Shown here: positions 39,950 to 51,290 of the stretch, in pieces
Position numbering within the stretch: position 1 is the stretch's first letter
Layout of the letters: the number at the start of each line of letters is the position of its first letter
From: Sternotherus odoratus
Taxonomy: Eukaryota > Chordata > Testudines > Kinosternidae
Assembly: GCA_032164245.1 (NCBI GenBank)
Contig: JAVMKO010000002.1
Location: 92,703,340-92,767,339 of the forward strand
Direction of reading: 5' to 3'
DNA length: 64,000 nt
The notes under the pieces: model-generated
What the model was told of the DNA's origin: nothing
Seen by the model: the letters and a program-made list of their open reading frames with translations, nothing else
Database searches by the model: none
Made by a program: the position numbers and the translations under genes

Positions 39950-42684
39950 ATTTGTACATGCTGCTGTTCTTTCTCATTGAAACAAATGACTCCTCTCCCC
40001 GAATGAAAAGCAGAGAAAAGAGTTGCAATCCTAAGGTCAAACTCTGCTTCCATTTTTTACTGATATAAATATAAAATAATTCCATTGACTTTGATAACTG
40101 CTAATGATAATGTAACTGTGTGTTATTTTAGTAGATAAAGAAAAAGGCAAATATAGTTAGCCATGCACTTCCATGAGCCATTCATGACTTCCACAGTGAA
40201 AGGTTTGTAGGTGGTGAGTCACAGAGAAAACTCATGTTCTCTTTATAGTGAAAGACTATTTCAGCTCCACAGACATATAAGTTTATTGCAAAAACCCTCA
40301 GGAAATATCAACTGGGAGTTTTCTTTGTGGATTGTTGCCTCCCGTTTGCCAAAAATAGTTATATTCCACTGTCCACACAGCATGTCAACTTTGAGACTTG
40401 TATTCGAAAATGTGCTCCCAGACGATAAATTGCACACTGTCAACTACATCTTTGTCATGAGATTCTATTTTCTATTTATAGTTGAAATGAAACACTTGAG
40501 GAAAAATTCTGAACCAAAGCAATTTCATAGAAATCTCATAAATTTTTCCTTATGTGTGCATCAGTTAAAAAACCCTCCTGAGCTATCTTTTCAGCTCTGC
40601 AGGAACTCTTTAACAATCAACTTGTTGTGAGATCAAAGTAAAAGACTACCAAGCTTGTGAAACTCATAATGTATCCATATAATCTAGCATGTCTTTTGAC
40701 TATACTCCCTTTCAAACGTTAAGGGGAAAGAACACTTCATCATCATACAGTGCAAATACATCCAAAATTTGATACAATTTTTGGAATAAAAACCAATTAT
40801 CTCCATAACAGATGAAATTATGTAGTTACTTCTTTTGGCTCTTCTTGCTTGCTTGCTTGTTTGAAGCTATCAGTAATTTCTATGAAGTATCTTGTGTACT
40901 TTGGAAATTTTCTTCCATATTTATAGCTTTCAAGGCCCACACTCTCCTTTTCTTTCTTTTAAAGTACATCATTTATGCACCTTATGGACAATAATCTACT
41001 CTGTTGAAGAGTTCAGGGTTGCAGGAACTGGAAAAGGATGCTTGCTTAGAGATACCCCTGTGAATGTCTGAAAGCAAGAGATGCATCTATCTCCTCCCAC
41101 TATGTACAACCCTAATCAGGAGTTGTATGCCCGGTTCGCAATAATGGTGCACTCAGTGACAATAGATCTTTCAGGTAACAATGACAGGAAAGTGATAGTA
41201 GCTCCTGTAATGTACAGAGTGATAAATACATAGTGTCTTCAGCCCAGTTTCCTTTAGCTGCATTGTTTGCCTGCAACTGGAAAAAAAATACCCCAGCACA
41301 TTAGTGAAGTGCTATTTTTGTCTGATAGTTACTTGTATGCAAAATGCATTTGGAAAACGGGGATTCATGAGAAATGAAGCATTGTGTAAAGAAACATAGG
41401 GGTAAAGGAAAATGAGTTGCTAAAGTAATAATGATGCTTACCCGTTTCTACAGCATGTTGAAAACGTAAAGAGCTGAGTAAAACATTGACTAACTAATTC
41501 TTATTTTTTATAATAGCTCTAGCCCCAAAAGATACTCATTTCCCATGTTTTAAAGAGGCAGTGCTGAAATCAAAATAATGACACTGAGATTTAATAGAGT
41601 TGCTTGAATGCTACTAAAGCTTTGAATCAACAATGTGGCTTTGATAGAAATTGTTATCATGGGGGAGGGGGGGCAACATTGACCATGTATGTCAGGTATA
41701 GGAAACGTAGAGACCGGCATTTAAATAATTACAGGGTTGTGAAAACACTGCACAAAGCCATCAAATTGAGAATTAAGGTGGATGTGGAATCCTCTCAAAC
41801 TGAACACGTGCAGGAAACAAAGAACAGCAATTTGAGTTAGGGGTTCCTTAACTCTTAACTTTGAATTTCCTTTGTTAGCGTGAGTCCTCCACAGAGGTTT
41901 TTGTAATTTGATTTTTGTGTTGTTCAGATTTTCTTGGCAGAGAGGGGGAAATAGCGACTGACCAGCAACTGGGCCAATACTATCTCAGATCTAAAGGCCA
42001 AATCATGACTGCCTGTCTATGGGTGCGTTATATGCAGGAGAGAGCACAATGCACTCACTCTGGAGGTAGCCATTGCGTGCAGCTGAGTGCAGTGGGTGTG
42101 TGGCATGACTAGCACTGCTAACCAGTGGAAGCCAGGAGGGTTTGGGCAGAACAGGAAGTCAGGTCCATGACCATGCCCCCTCTGTGCACCAGGGCACCTG
42201 TCCAGCAAAGCACTCAAGGATGTGCTTAACTTTAATGATGCCAGTAGTCCCAGTGGGATGAACAGGAATAACTGTGTGCTTAAGATCAAGCATGTGCATC
42301 TGAGGATTGGGATTTAAGGGCCTGAGTTGAAGCTCAGTCAAGTATATGGGAGTGGGTGGGTCTTCTATTGATTGCACTAGGTTTGGGATCAGACCTCAGC
42401 AAGAGAATGTGGATGGGTGGGAGAGCAAGTTACAGCTTTCTGAAGGGCGTACACATACCTGCGCCTTCCCAGGCTCCCCTGGTGCCGCTTGGAGTCATTA
42501 CGGCTTCTACAGACCTAAATGCCTCCATCAGCTATTGCTGGGCTGTACAGGGTGTTCCCTTTGACCCCTACCCTCATTGCACTTGTAGCGATCATCTAGC
42601 TCTAAATACTAGTGGTGAGAAATGTCCTAGGCGATGGATGGAATTCTTTTTTCCAGAATGTAGGAGTGGTTGTTAGGTGTAAAT
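39950..42684. other. No gene recognised
   Basis: This is about 2.7 kb of AT-leaning non-coding sequence. The 139-codon frame at 40211-40630 is the longest here, but it shows no domain, and the opposite strand is also partly open. Frames 42346-42676 in two phases are mutually exclusive and unrecognised. Confidence 0.4.
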
Positions 42685-42806
42685 GAGGGTGACCAGATGT
42701 CCTGATTTTAAAGGGACAGTCCTGATTTTTGGGTCTTTTTCTTATATAGGCTCCTATTACCCCCCACCCCATCCCGATCTTTCACACTTGCTGTCTGGTC
42801 ACCCTC
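42685..42806. mobile_element. hAT-like MITE, copy 4
   Basis: GAGGGTGACCAGATGTCCTG to CTTGCTGTCTGGTCACCCTC, 122 bp, in the orientation of copy 2. The terminal inverted repeats are complete; no good target duplication remains. Confidence 0.75.
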
Positions 42807-43197
42807 AAGCAACTCCCGATGTCACACAAGGCCCAGGCTGAATTCAGGCAGTCTGGAGCGTTCGGCACACATCATGCCGTGAAGCTGCCTTTGGCACAAC
42901 TCCCAGGTCACAGTTCCCCACTTGAACAGCAGGGGGAGGAGGGCTTCCCCCCACCCCCCACCCCCCCAGTTGCCTGTGGTCCCCTCTTCTTCCCAGGAAC
43001 AGCAGAAGGCCCCACTCCCTCATGGGAGCAGTAGCGTTAGCAGAAGTCCCCATTCACCCTTACTGAGATACAGAGTGTCCCCCTAATTCTTAGCCCTGGA
43101 GCCAATAACCTGGCAGAGGGGGTGATGGGTGATTTTCACTCTTCTCCTCCACACAGAGAGTACTCTGCTGGGGTGGTGTTTGTGGGACCACCAGGGC

Positions 43198-43318
43198 TAG
43201 GGTGACCAGACAGCAAGTGTGAAAAATCAGGACAGGGGTGGGGGATAATAGGAGCCCTATAGAAAAAGCCCCAAATATCGGGAATGTCCCTATAAAATCA
43301 GGATATCTGGTCACCCTA
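43198..43318. mobile_element. hAT-like MITE, copy 5
   Basis: TAGGGTGACCAGACAGCAAG to GGATATCTGGTCACCCTA, 121 bp, in the orientation opposite to copy 4 and 391 bp from it. It is well preserved. Confidence 0.8.
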
Positions 43319-45690
43319 ACCTGTTGGTCTGGGGCAGCACCCCAGAGATGCATGTCACATACAGGCAGAAATCACCACATCATTACACTCAGGTCACGTT
43401 TTTCAGCTTTGCTTTAAGGGCTGGAAACTTACTTTTCTTTTATTAATGCAAGCTGAGATTCCTTTTTAAAATTTAAATTAAGCAAAGTTACAGAAAATCA
43501 TTAACATACCGCATCGTATATTATGTATTCAGGCTCAAGCTAATATTCAAAGAACCTAGTTAAAGATTCTGCCTTGCTGGCTGGGAAGCCCTCCTCTGAG
43601 TACCTGGAAAGGGTGAACACATTTCTAAATTTCCTTCCTCTTCTTGGTGCCTCTCTTGGGTCAGACTTGGTGTGAACCCACCCGAGATTCTGTCCTCTAG
43701 TGCCTGTGCCTTAATCTAGGTCTATATAAAGCACTGGTAAGAGATACTTTTTAAAGATGATAGGGTACTTCATACAGAAAACCCCACCCCCAATGGCTAT
43801 GGAAATAGGGAGATCCCATGATTTAATACTGTTTAAAAAAAATAATAATAATGCCCTGAATGCTCTTCTCTCCATTTATCTGAGACAATCTGGGGATGCA
43901 GCCTAGAAATCAGGTGAAAAAGAAAAATTACAGTATGTTGCAGGGACTGGAAAGATCACAATAGACAGTTAGTAAAACAGAATTGTGTTACAAAGGTTAT
44001 TGATCACATTCAACCGCTGATTAACAAATACTTCACTAATAACTTAGAGCTGACGCTGGCAATGGCATCTACACCAGCAGCCCCTTGCATGCCTGCATGC
44101 AGTCCCATTGAAATCAGTGGAACTATGTCTATGTTGGTAGATAGATCAAATATGCAGACAGGTTCCATTTTTTAAAAGGTCAGGATTCCCAAATCTCCTT
44201 GATGGAGTTAAAAGATCTCAAAACTTGACTTTTTTAAAAAACGTAGTTGTTCTTGATTAATTAGACCACACCAAAGCATGTGAATTTGACATTGTTGTTT
44301 TACATCATAACTTAAAAGCCCCTTCATTTCTTTCCTCCTCTCTCACAAATCTTTTCTATCTCATTCTTCCTGATCACTGCACTCGGTTGACACAGTGTAA
44401 CATTAAATTCAGGACTACTTTGCAAAATTGCCCCTCCATCACAAGGTTTGCATGCTTTAAATGCCAGCTCTGGTTTTCAACTGCTTCTTGCCAGTTTAAG
44501 TCAGATAAACTTGTTCACTGCAGCTAGTCTGTCTTGCGTATTTTTAACCAGACCTTTTAGCCGGCAGTGACAACAAAATTCTTTTTTTGCTCAAAGATGC
44601 CTCAGAGTTTTATTTAACTGGTCTGCTGAGAGTAATTAGTCAATTTGTCTGTGCAGAATGCAGCAGTGATATATGCATGGGTCCAGCTTCTTTTAGAAAT
44701 AAGAAAACTGTGCGTTAAAATTACTTAATTGCAAACATATTTCCAGGTAATATTTTCAGTTATGAAAAATAAACCAACCAGCATATGAGTATAAAACTGT
44801 ACTTGAAATGGAAATAAGGGAAAAGATCTTATGAATATTTGGATTGATTCAGTCACTAGCCTTTAATTTAAAAAACTCATTTGCTACTGAAGGCCACTTA
44901 CTGCCCAACAGAAAATATAGTCTATTTAGCTACTGTTTTGTCTCTTGTGTTGCACAAAAGCCATTGCCTCCTACAATGGTAACAGCTGACTGTTTTCACT
45001 GCTCATGCAGTTTAATTTGCTAGCTGCTGGATCATCAAAAATTCTAATCAACTCTGATCTAACGTAAAGTGCCACATGGCATCCATCATCTATTTTAGCC
45101 TTTAATGCGCCATGCAGGTTTTAATCAAAGGTATGCAACCGCTAGCAAAAAAGAAAGACAAGAATTATGACAGTGTCCTATGCAGACATCACAGACAGCA
45201 GATACGGTCACCCGCCTCATGCCAGGAACAAATGCAGGAGTGTACGAGGTGCCTCTCTTTGAAATGATTGCAGAAAAACACAAGTGTGGTTTCTGGGGTA
45301 CGGTGTCAGTGCAACATACAGACATCTAGCTGCATGGCTCCCTGGAATGCTGACACTATGTTAACAGTGCAGGCTCCCACACTGCGGCTTGCAGGATTCT
45401 TTTGAGGGATATGAGCACCCTTAGTTTTATTGCTTTCAATGGGAGCTGAGGGTTCCCCACCGTTGCCCCATTAGCATCATTTGTGTGTTTCTTATTTCAG
45501 TTTCACAGGAATAAATTCACCTCCTGATTTAGCAAATCCCAGGAAGGTGTATGACTTACTTTAAAAGGGTATTAAATACTCATGGTGGCTTGAACGATCA
45601 GAAAACTGCCCTGTTTGATTTAAACATAAGTTCTGGAGTCTGAAAGTGTCCATAGTTTGATATTTCTAAGAAATATCCACATGGTTATTC
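43319..45690. other. Repeat-free stretch, no gene recognised
   Basis: No exon and no young repeat are seen over about 2.4 kb. The section 44190-44770 is AT-rich, free of recognisable transposons and has moderately complex text. It could be conserved non-coding DNA, but that cannot be judged from one genome. Confidence 0.35.
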
Positions 45691-46094
45691 AGGCCGTGTC
45701 TACACTACAAAATTATATGTTGACCGAATTTCCATTGGCATACAGCTACCATAGTTATTAAATCGCTTGGATATCTTCACACTTGTTTCCTGAGGTGGGC
45801 GGTGCCCATTCTCACCAAGAGTGCCTGTATTGATTGTATTATCAGTGTGGGGCATTGTAGGATGGCCCCTGAAGGCCAGTAGCAGTCAATGTAAGCAACA
45901 CAGTGTCTACGGTGACACTGCGTTGACCTAATTACATTGACTGTGACTCCTCACCGCTCAGGGAGATGGTCTTACTAAATCGGTATAGGAGGCGCGTGTG
46001 TTGGTAGTAGTCAAATTTAAGTGATGATCCTTCCACAGCTAGGTCGACTCAAGGCAACTTATGTCAACCTAACTGTGAAGTGTAAACTAGACCT
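45691..46094. mobile_element. Harbinger-type MITE
   Basis: The start AGGCCGTGTCTACACTACA and the end AAGTGTAAACTAGACCTCAG are inverted repeats of the GGCC.TGTCTACACT type. The interior contains GCATTGTAGGATGGCCCCTG, GACACTGCGTTGACC and CAGCTAGGTCGACTC, as in transposase-lacking relatives of the element at 62826. Confidence 0.6.
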
Positions 46095-46660
46095 CAGTAT
46101 AGTGACAAAGTCTGTATCAGGTTAATTTGGGTAGACATTGACCTGAATCTTTAGGTGCACTGAAGCAATCCTATCTCAGCACAGGTGGAGAGTTGCTGGT
46201 CAGAGGATGGTTTGGGCATTGACACAAACATGAGCTGTCCTAACTTGTGCCAGCTTGTGGCAGCCTTTGGCTGTTATGCCCACTGAGAATTAAAGGAGCG
46301 CAGCACCATCTGACCAGGCCTCCTCCTCCTTTGAGTAGCGGCCACAGGAAACGGAGATGCAAAGCTGGCTTTGCCTCCAATGAGAGGGGTATCCCTAGCT
46401 GCCTGTTTAAGTCAGTTTTCTGGAGGCATTTGCACGGCTTAAGCTATGCAAAGAAAGTGTGTCGGGGAGGGGGGAGTAGTGTGTGTGTGTGTGGGGGTAA
46501 AGATATGACTTTCAAGATTGATCATGCCACCTCGAGAGTATATTCTGCATAAAATGTTTTGATAACTCCTCACATAACAACTTGAAATGTAGAGGGTAAA
46601 GCTATAGACTCACTTCCTTGTAGTCAGTCATTCCCACTAGTGTAAATGGGAGTTATATAC
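46095..46660. other. No gene seen; GT-rich run
   Basis: A (GT)n/G-rich run lies at about 46459-46496. The 101-codon frame 46247-46552 runs through it and has no recognisable domain. Confidence 0.4.
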
Positions 46661-47114
46661 TGTGGTAGGGTGCTGGCCAGGAGGGACTGAGCCAGCCCTG
46701 CTGCCCCTTTAAGAAAGCAAAAGCCTCTGCTAGCAGCTTCCCTAAGGTAGGGAAGCTGATTACCTAGCAGAGTGCAGCCCTGGGCTAATTAGGGCCAAAT
46801 GGGTTACACCTGGTAGCCTCCCCAGGGGATATAAAAGCCTGGCAGGGAGGTGGTGGACACACCCACCCCACCCCACCCCACCCCACCCCACCCCACCCGG
46901 ATAGGGAGGAGTATTTAGACTCTGGATCCCTGTGAGCCAGGAAGAAGGGAGTTGTCTTCCTGAGCTGTGGCCTGTTCTCCCTGAGTTGCAAAGCACTGTT
47001 AGAGCTGTACGTAGAAGGTGTGGGGGGGTTGCACTATAAATAAAAGGACACTGGTGGAGCCACAAAGCAGTCTCCTGCCTGTTTTTGAAGTGGGTGACAA
47101 GCGGATCTCCTACA
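46661..47114 (+). mobile_element. Solo LTR with TATA box and poly(A) signal
   Basis: The 454-bp segment starts TGTGGTAGGGTG and ends GATCTCCTACA, giving TG...CA ends with inverted TGT(G)G..AGG similarity. A GGGGATATAAAAGCCTGG TATA box lies at 46826-46843, and TATAAATAAAAGG with AATAAA lies at about 47035-47047, the classic U3-R-U5 layout. A pure (CCCCA)n run of about 37 bp (46862-46898) lies just after the promoter. The target duplication is unclear (ATAC versus ATAT). Confidence 0.65.
46862..46898. repeat. (CCCCA)n tandem in LTR
   Basis: About seven CCCCA units downstream of the TATA box of the LTR. Minus-strand frames through it give Gly/Val/Trp repeats and are not genes. Confidence 0.9.
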
Positions 47115-48239
47115 ATATGTATATCCATGAAAGCATTATCCTTTCCTAATGTGATGTGTCTGTGACTCAGTCCTGCAAAGTACTGAATGCTCTGGTTTGG
47201 TCCATCAAAGCATGCGCGTATGCTTAATGTAAGGTATGTGAGTAGTTTTTAATGGCATTCCATGTGCTTTGTTTGATTGGGCTGGAGTGCTCAGCTTCTT
47301 CAAGGATTGAACCCTGCCTGTCTTTCTGGACATGCATTTACACCATGCTAATCCCCATAGGGTCTGAGCCCCTACTGAAATTATCACCTGTTTTGTCACT
47401 GCCTCTTTGATGTGCAATCTATATTATTTTGAAGTTTGAGATGACCCCAAATTGAAATCACTTCTAGCAACTGCTTAATTTGGGGAAAATTCGTGGCTTA
47501 AGCCTAACTCTACTTCCTGTTTTGGCCAATGCACCACTGTGACGGTAATTTCCCATGGTGCATGGAGCCAAACCAGAAGGGTTATATTTTTCAGATGAAC
47601 ATGTAAAGGAAATGAGAATAAACAAACCCCCATGGTTTTCACCAAAGTAGTCCACCTACATCACCTTGTTCGTTGGCGTGAGTTTATTGTATTATTTTGA
47701 GTTCCAGAGGTGAATAATCAGTAGTGAAATACTGCAGAGATTTAGTTCCAGGTCACAGCTAAATAATGAAATACCAGCAGTCACGGAGGATTTGATTTAC
47801 ACACTGCAATGACTGAGAGAGTCTCTTTTGTGAGAAGGAAAGTATCTCTCTGGAGACCACATCCTAACCAGTGGCAAACATTCAAGCTCCCTGATGCTTC
47901 AAATGTCAATTATACCAAAGCCTCTTATTGTATAATGTAGATCTGTTATAATAATACCGTCTGGAACTGCAATAATAATGTGACTGAATTTCCAAACAGT
48001 AGAGATGGGAGGGGAGATTGATCAATACAGCACTAATGATGGTCTTGTTTTTCACTGAAAGGCTTGTGATAGGCTTTATAGCACTTCCTTCCGAAACCAT
48101 GCTGTGCCGCAGTGTTGGTTTACTACCTGCTGTTATTGCTTTTGTATAAAAAGGTGTTAAAAAGACATGTCTGTCAAGTTTCAAGGTAGTGAGGTGTTTT
48201 ATTTTATTTTGTAATGCATGTCACAGTTTCAGACAGTGT
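47115..48239. other. No gene or clear repeat seen
   Basis: Non-coding, mixed-composition sequence with no feature that I can support. Confidence 0.4.
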
Positions 48240-48514
48240 AGGGCTTGTCTACACTGCCCCACAGCTCAGACTACAGAAGCGGGAATGGCATTGCTCACCA
48301 AAGTGCTGTTCTGTAACTCCCCTGTGTGGACACTGCTGGCATGAACAAAGAGGTTCCTAGTTCATGTTGAAGTAATGCACGTTACACAGAACAATATTAA
48401 TACAAGCTAGGAACCTTTTAGTTCACTCCCCCAGTGTCCACACAGTTACAGCGCAGAACTTTACAGTGTACCTCTGTTCATGCTGATGTACTCTGGGGCA
48501 GTGTAAACATAGCC
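48240..48514. mobile_element. Harbinger-type MITE
   Basis: The left end AGGGCTTGTCTACACTGCCC and the inverse of the right end (GGCTATGTTTACACTGCCCC) form about 20 bp of inverted repeat. The interior has a further stem: AGGTTCCTAGTTCATG (48350) against GCTAGGAACCTTTTAGTTCA (48407), and GTGTGGACACTG against AGTGTCCACACAG. The whole element is thus nearly palindromic. Confidence 0.7.
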
Positions 48515-49526
48515 AAAGATGCAGCTTTGTGTATCTAAGTGGATCCATCCTCCACTTTGTACGTGCTAAATTTTTTCAAGCACTAACACTTGCATACATA
48601 CAGGATAAACAAGAAAAATTCATTTGCACTCAATTTATTCTTTCTTTGTATAGGCCCGATGTTTTTTTGGATAACAAGTGTTATCCAAAATGTAATGTGC
48701 AAACACAGAGAGATGAGGTCGAGACCTGTTGGAAAACAGGGCCCTTAATCTTGGCCTCTGAAACTGTGGGGAGAAAGGTACAGCCCTAAGATCTGATGAA
48801 ACCTGAACACATGTGTGTGTGCATGCAAACAAAAGCCATGTTTTGATAATGCCCCCCTGTATGGTGTGTAAAAAATCCCAGTCACTAAGGCGATAAAAGA
48901 ATTTATTAAAAGTATTGAAAGTTTTTTTAAAAAAACCCAACTCTAACATTTTCTGCAGTTTTACAGCAGATATTTCATTCCCTCATACGTTTGAATGATG
49001 GATGCCATACATCTTGTTACCTGAAGTGAAAGAGATGGAACAAAATTATAGCCTGCATATAATAATAAAAAAGCCTCTGTTGAAGCTCTTCATTACTGTA
49101 CGTTTCAGAACAGAAAAGACAAACTGCTTGTGCAGTGGCACAGGTCCAATCTCTAACTAGAATCAATTGCTTTGCCAACACTGAGCACAAAGGATGTTCA
49201 TTGTTTGCAAACTGAGTTTCGTGCAGAGACACCTTTTCTTAATGCTCACACAACTGATGATCAGGTTTTTTTTCCTCTTTGCAGAAACCCCTGCAGTGAA
49301 GAAACTACAGCTGATTCTGTGCTTCCCATCCCAGAGGGCGGGGAAGCTTTTCACTTCACAGTGTGATTTCTTCATAATAGCTGCATGACAACAGTGTGCC
49401 TATGTTTTGAAAAGGCAGTGGCCAATATTATAATACAATTACTTATGTTAAGCTTCTCACTGGGTAATCTTTTACAAGAAAAAATAACTTCCCCTATACA
49501 GCCTGAGAATCTTCTTGTATGCAGTG
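48515..49526. other. No gene recognised; one acceptor-like site
   Basis: A strong pyrimidine tract plus CTTTGCAG at 49265-49285 looks like a splice acceptor. The frame after it matches nothing I recognise, and two plus-strand frames overlap there, so I do not call an exon. Confidence 0.35.
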
Positions 49527-49712
49527 TTTGTTGTAGCCATGTGGTCCCAGGCTATTAGTGACACAGGGTGGGTGAGGTGTATTTAGCTGTCACACTCTGA
49601 GTAAGTTTCCCAGGCCTGAAGAAGAGCTCTGTGTAAGTTTAAAAGCTTGTCTCTCTCACCAACAGACGTCAGTCCAATAAAATATATCACCTCTCCCACC
49701 TTGTCTCTTTCA
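49527..49712 (+). mobile_element. Penelope-like element end, second family, with hammerhead-like motif
   Basis: The first 50 bp (TTGTTGTAGCCATGTGGTCC, then GGTGGGTGAGGT) are the reverse complement of the terminus. From 49616 the terminus follows in direct orientation: CCTGAAGAAGAGCTC, a loop, AAGTTTAAAAGCTTGTC, then CTCACCAACAG and TCCAATAAAATATATCACC. CTGAAGA fits the hammerhead CUGANGA box. The stem II 3' side and GAAA are mutated here (GTTTAAAA). The arrangement is again inverted plus direct. Confidence 0.6.
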
Positions 49713-50830
49713 TAACATGTTTGATACTATACGATTGGTGATAGGGCAAAAAAATTCTTGACACTTTTATGTCAGAGTAGATATGGTGTCGACTTCAAGT
49801 CATCTTGACTGGGACTGTAATATTTTGTCTCTCCTGGATTTGGATTCCAATAGTAGCATGGCGACACTAACTTTGCAAAGCCGTCTTTGTACTGCCAGCT
49901 GTACTCACATGCAGAGCAATGAATAGGATTCCAATTTACAGAGAGCTCCTCCCCGCTAGAGCTCACGCTTTACATCAGGGGTGGGGAAACTCTTTAGCCC
50001 TATGGCCACATCCGGGTATTGAAATTGTATGGCAGACCATGAATGCCCGGTGGAGAAGGAGGACTCTATGGGGTGTAGCATGGGGGAGTTGGGCTCTGTA
50101 AGGGATGTTACCGAGGTGGGGAGAAATGGGACTCATGGGATGTGGTACGGAGGGCAGGGGGTTGTATGGGGCAGTACTGGGGACTTCTAGGGGGACACCA
50201 AGGCGACTGTATCAGGCACCATCATGGGTCGAGGCACCCTAGCTGGGACAGGTGTGGCCCCTGGGCAGTTTTGAGGCTCTCGAGGCTGGGACAGTAGGAG
50301 ACCAGGAGGGGATTGGGTGTGTTGCCACATGGGGGTAGGGTTCCCATCCCAGAAACAGTCCAGTGAAGTCACGCCTACTCAGTGTGGTTCTGCACGTGCC
50401 GGAAGATGGAGGAATTGTGAATCGGGGGCTGGAGAACAGCCTTCTAAAGAAATAGCTATGGAAGAGGGAAGAATTACATTAAACATTGTACGATCGTTTT
50501 TAGAGTACCATACCTTATCGTCCCTTCTTGTGGGAAGGATTAGCAGAGGTGTGAAAGGGGAAGGGGCATGGCTGACCCACTCGTCCACAGCCCAAGGATC
50601 TGGGGGAAATCCTGGCCTGATACCTGTAGTAAAATGGACATAAACACACACAAAAAATCTAGAAAAAGTAGCAACTAGAGAACTCCCCAACCAGGAAGTT
50701 CCTACATTTATTAAGATCCCCATGTCAACACATCCTGGTCCTCTCTAGTAGCTGTGGAGGACCCAGAATTCTAACTTCTCCACAATCCCTGTGAATTATG
50801 GAACATTTGTACAGTGTGGCTGCTGTCCCT
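49713..50830. other. No gene seen; possible hAT left end at 49976
   Basis: CAGGGGTGGGGAAACTCTTT at 49976 resembles a hAT terminus and is followed by 300-400 bp of G-rich sequence (to about 50370) such as is often found inside such elements. No matching right end is seen. Confidence 0.35.
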
Positions 50831-51290
50831 TAACCTTCTCTCCCCACAAGTTTAGCCTGGTGATCCTGCTGTCAATGAATCCCCACTCCAGCTCTAATTA
50901 TCTTCCCCTCTTGGAGACATGTATCTTTGAATACCATTGAAATTGCCCTCCTTGTAGTCAAAACTCTTCACAGATTCACTCCTCCTTACCTCCCAGAGCG
51001 CATTTCAACCTACTTACTGGGCCAGTTTATCTGTTCCTCCAGTCTTGGCTTCCCTCCCCTTCCAAGTCCTGAGACAAGTCTCCTCAACTGGATGGTTGGT
51101 TTTTATTTATAGTGCTACTAGGTATAGGGAAAAGTCCCAATATTACTCACCACCCCGTCCCGGTTTTTCACACTTGCTATCTGGTCACCCTACATGCTAC
51201 ATCTATCTGGAACTTTCTCTAGCCTCCCTTGTAAGCCACTAAATCAACTTCTCATTTTATATACAACTTGCCTTTAAATATTACATTTCT
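50830..51290 (+). pseudogene. LINE-2-like reverse transcriptase C-terminal relic, split by a MITE
   Basis: The plus-strand reading LLVVKTLHRFTPPYLPERIS (50945-51005) corresponds to the LLxxYKALHGLAPPYLSELL segment of L2/CR1-type ORF2 C-termini. After the inserted MITE (51119-51192) the text continues with HATSIWNFL, like the xxxLWNSLP segment that follows in those proteins. Stops and frame changes occur. It marks the same old LINE group as 13005-13150. Confidence 0.6.
51119..51192. mobile_element. hAT-like MITE, copy 6 (internally deleted)
   Basis: The right half, CCCGGTTTTTCACACTTGC and TATCTGGTCACCCTA, is well kept, but the left half is reduced to about 30 bp. The flanks AGTGCTAC (51111-51118) and CATGCTAC (51193-51200) agree at 6 of 8 positions, and its removal rejoins the L2-like reading. 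Confidence 0.7.

Noticed and set aside
40211..40630. 139-codon plus-strand frame
   Set aside because: No recognisable domain, no splice context, AT-rich surroundings and a partly open opposite strand. A chance frame is the simpler reading.
49265..49388. Possible exon after a strong pyrimidine tract and CTTTGCAG
   Set aside because: Two phases are open, neither product is recognisable, and no partner exon is seen.
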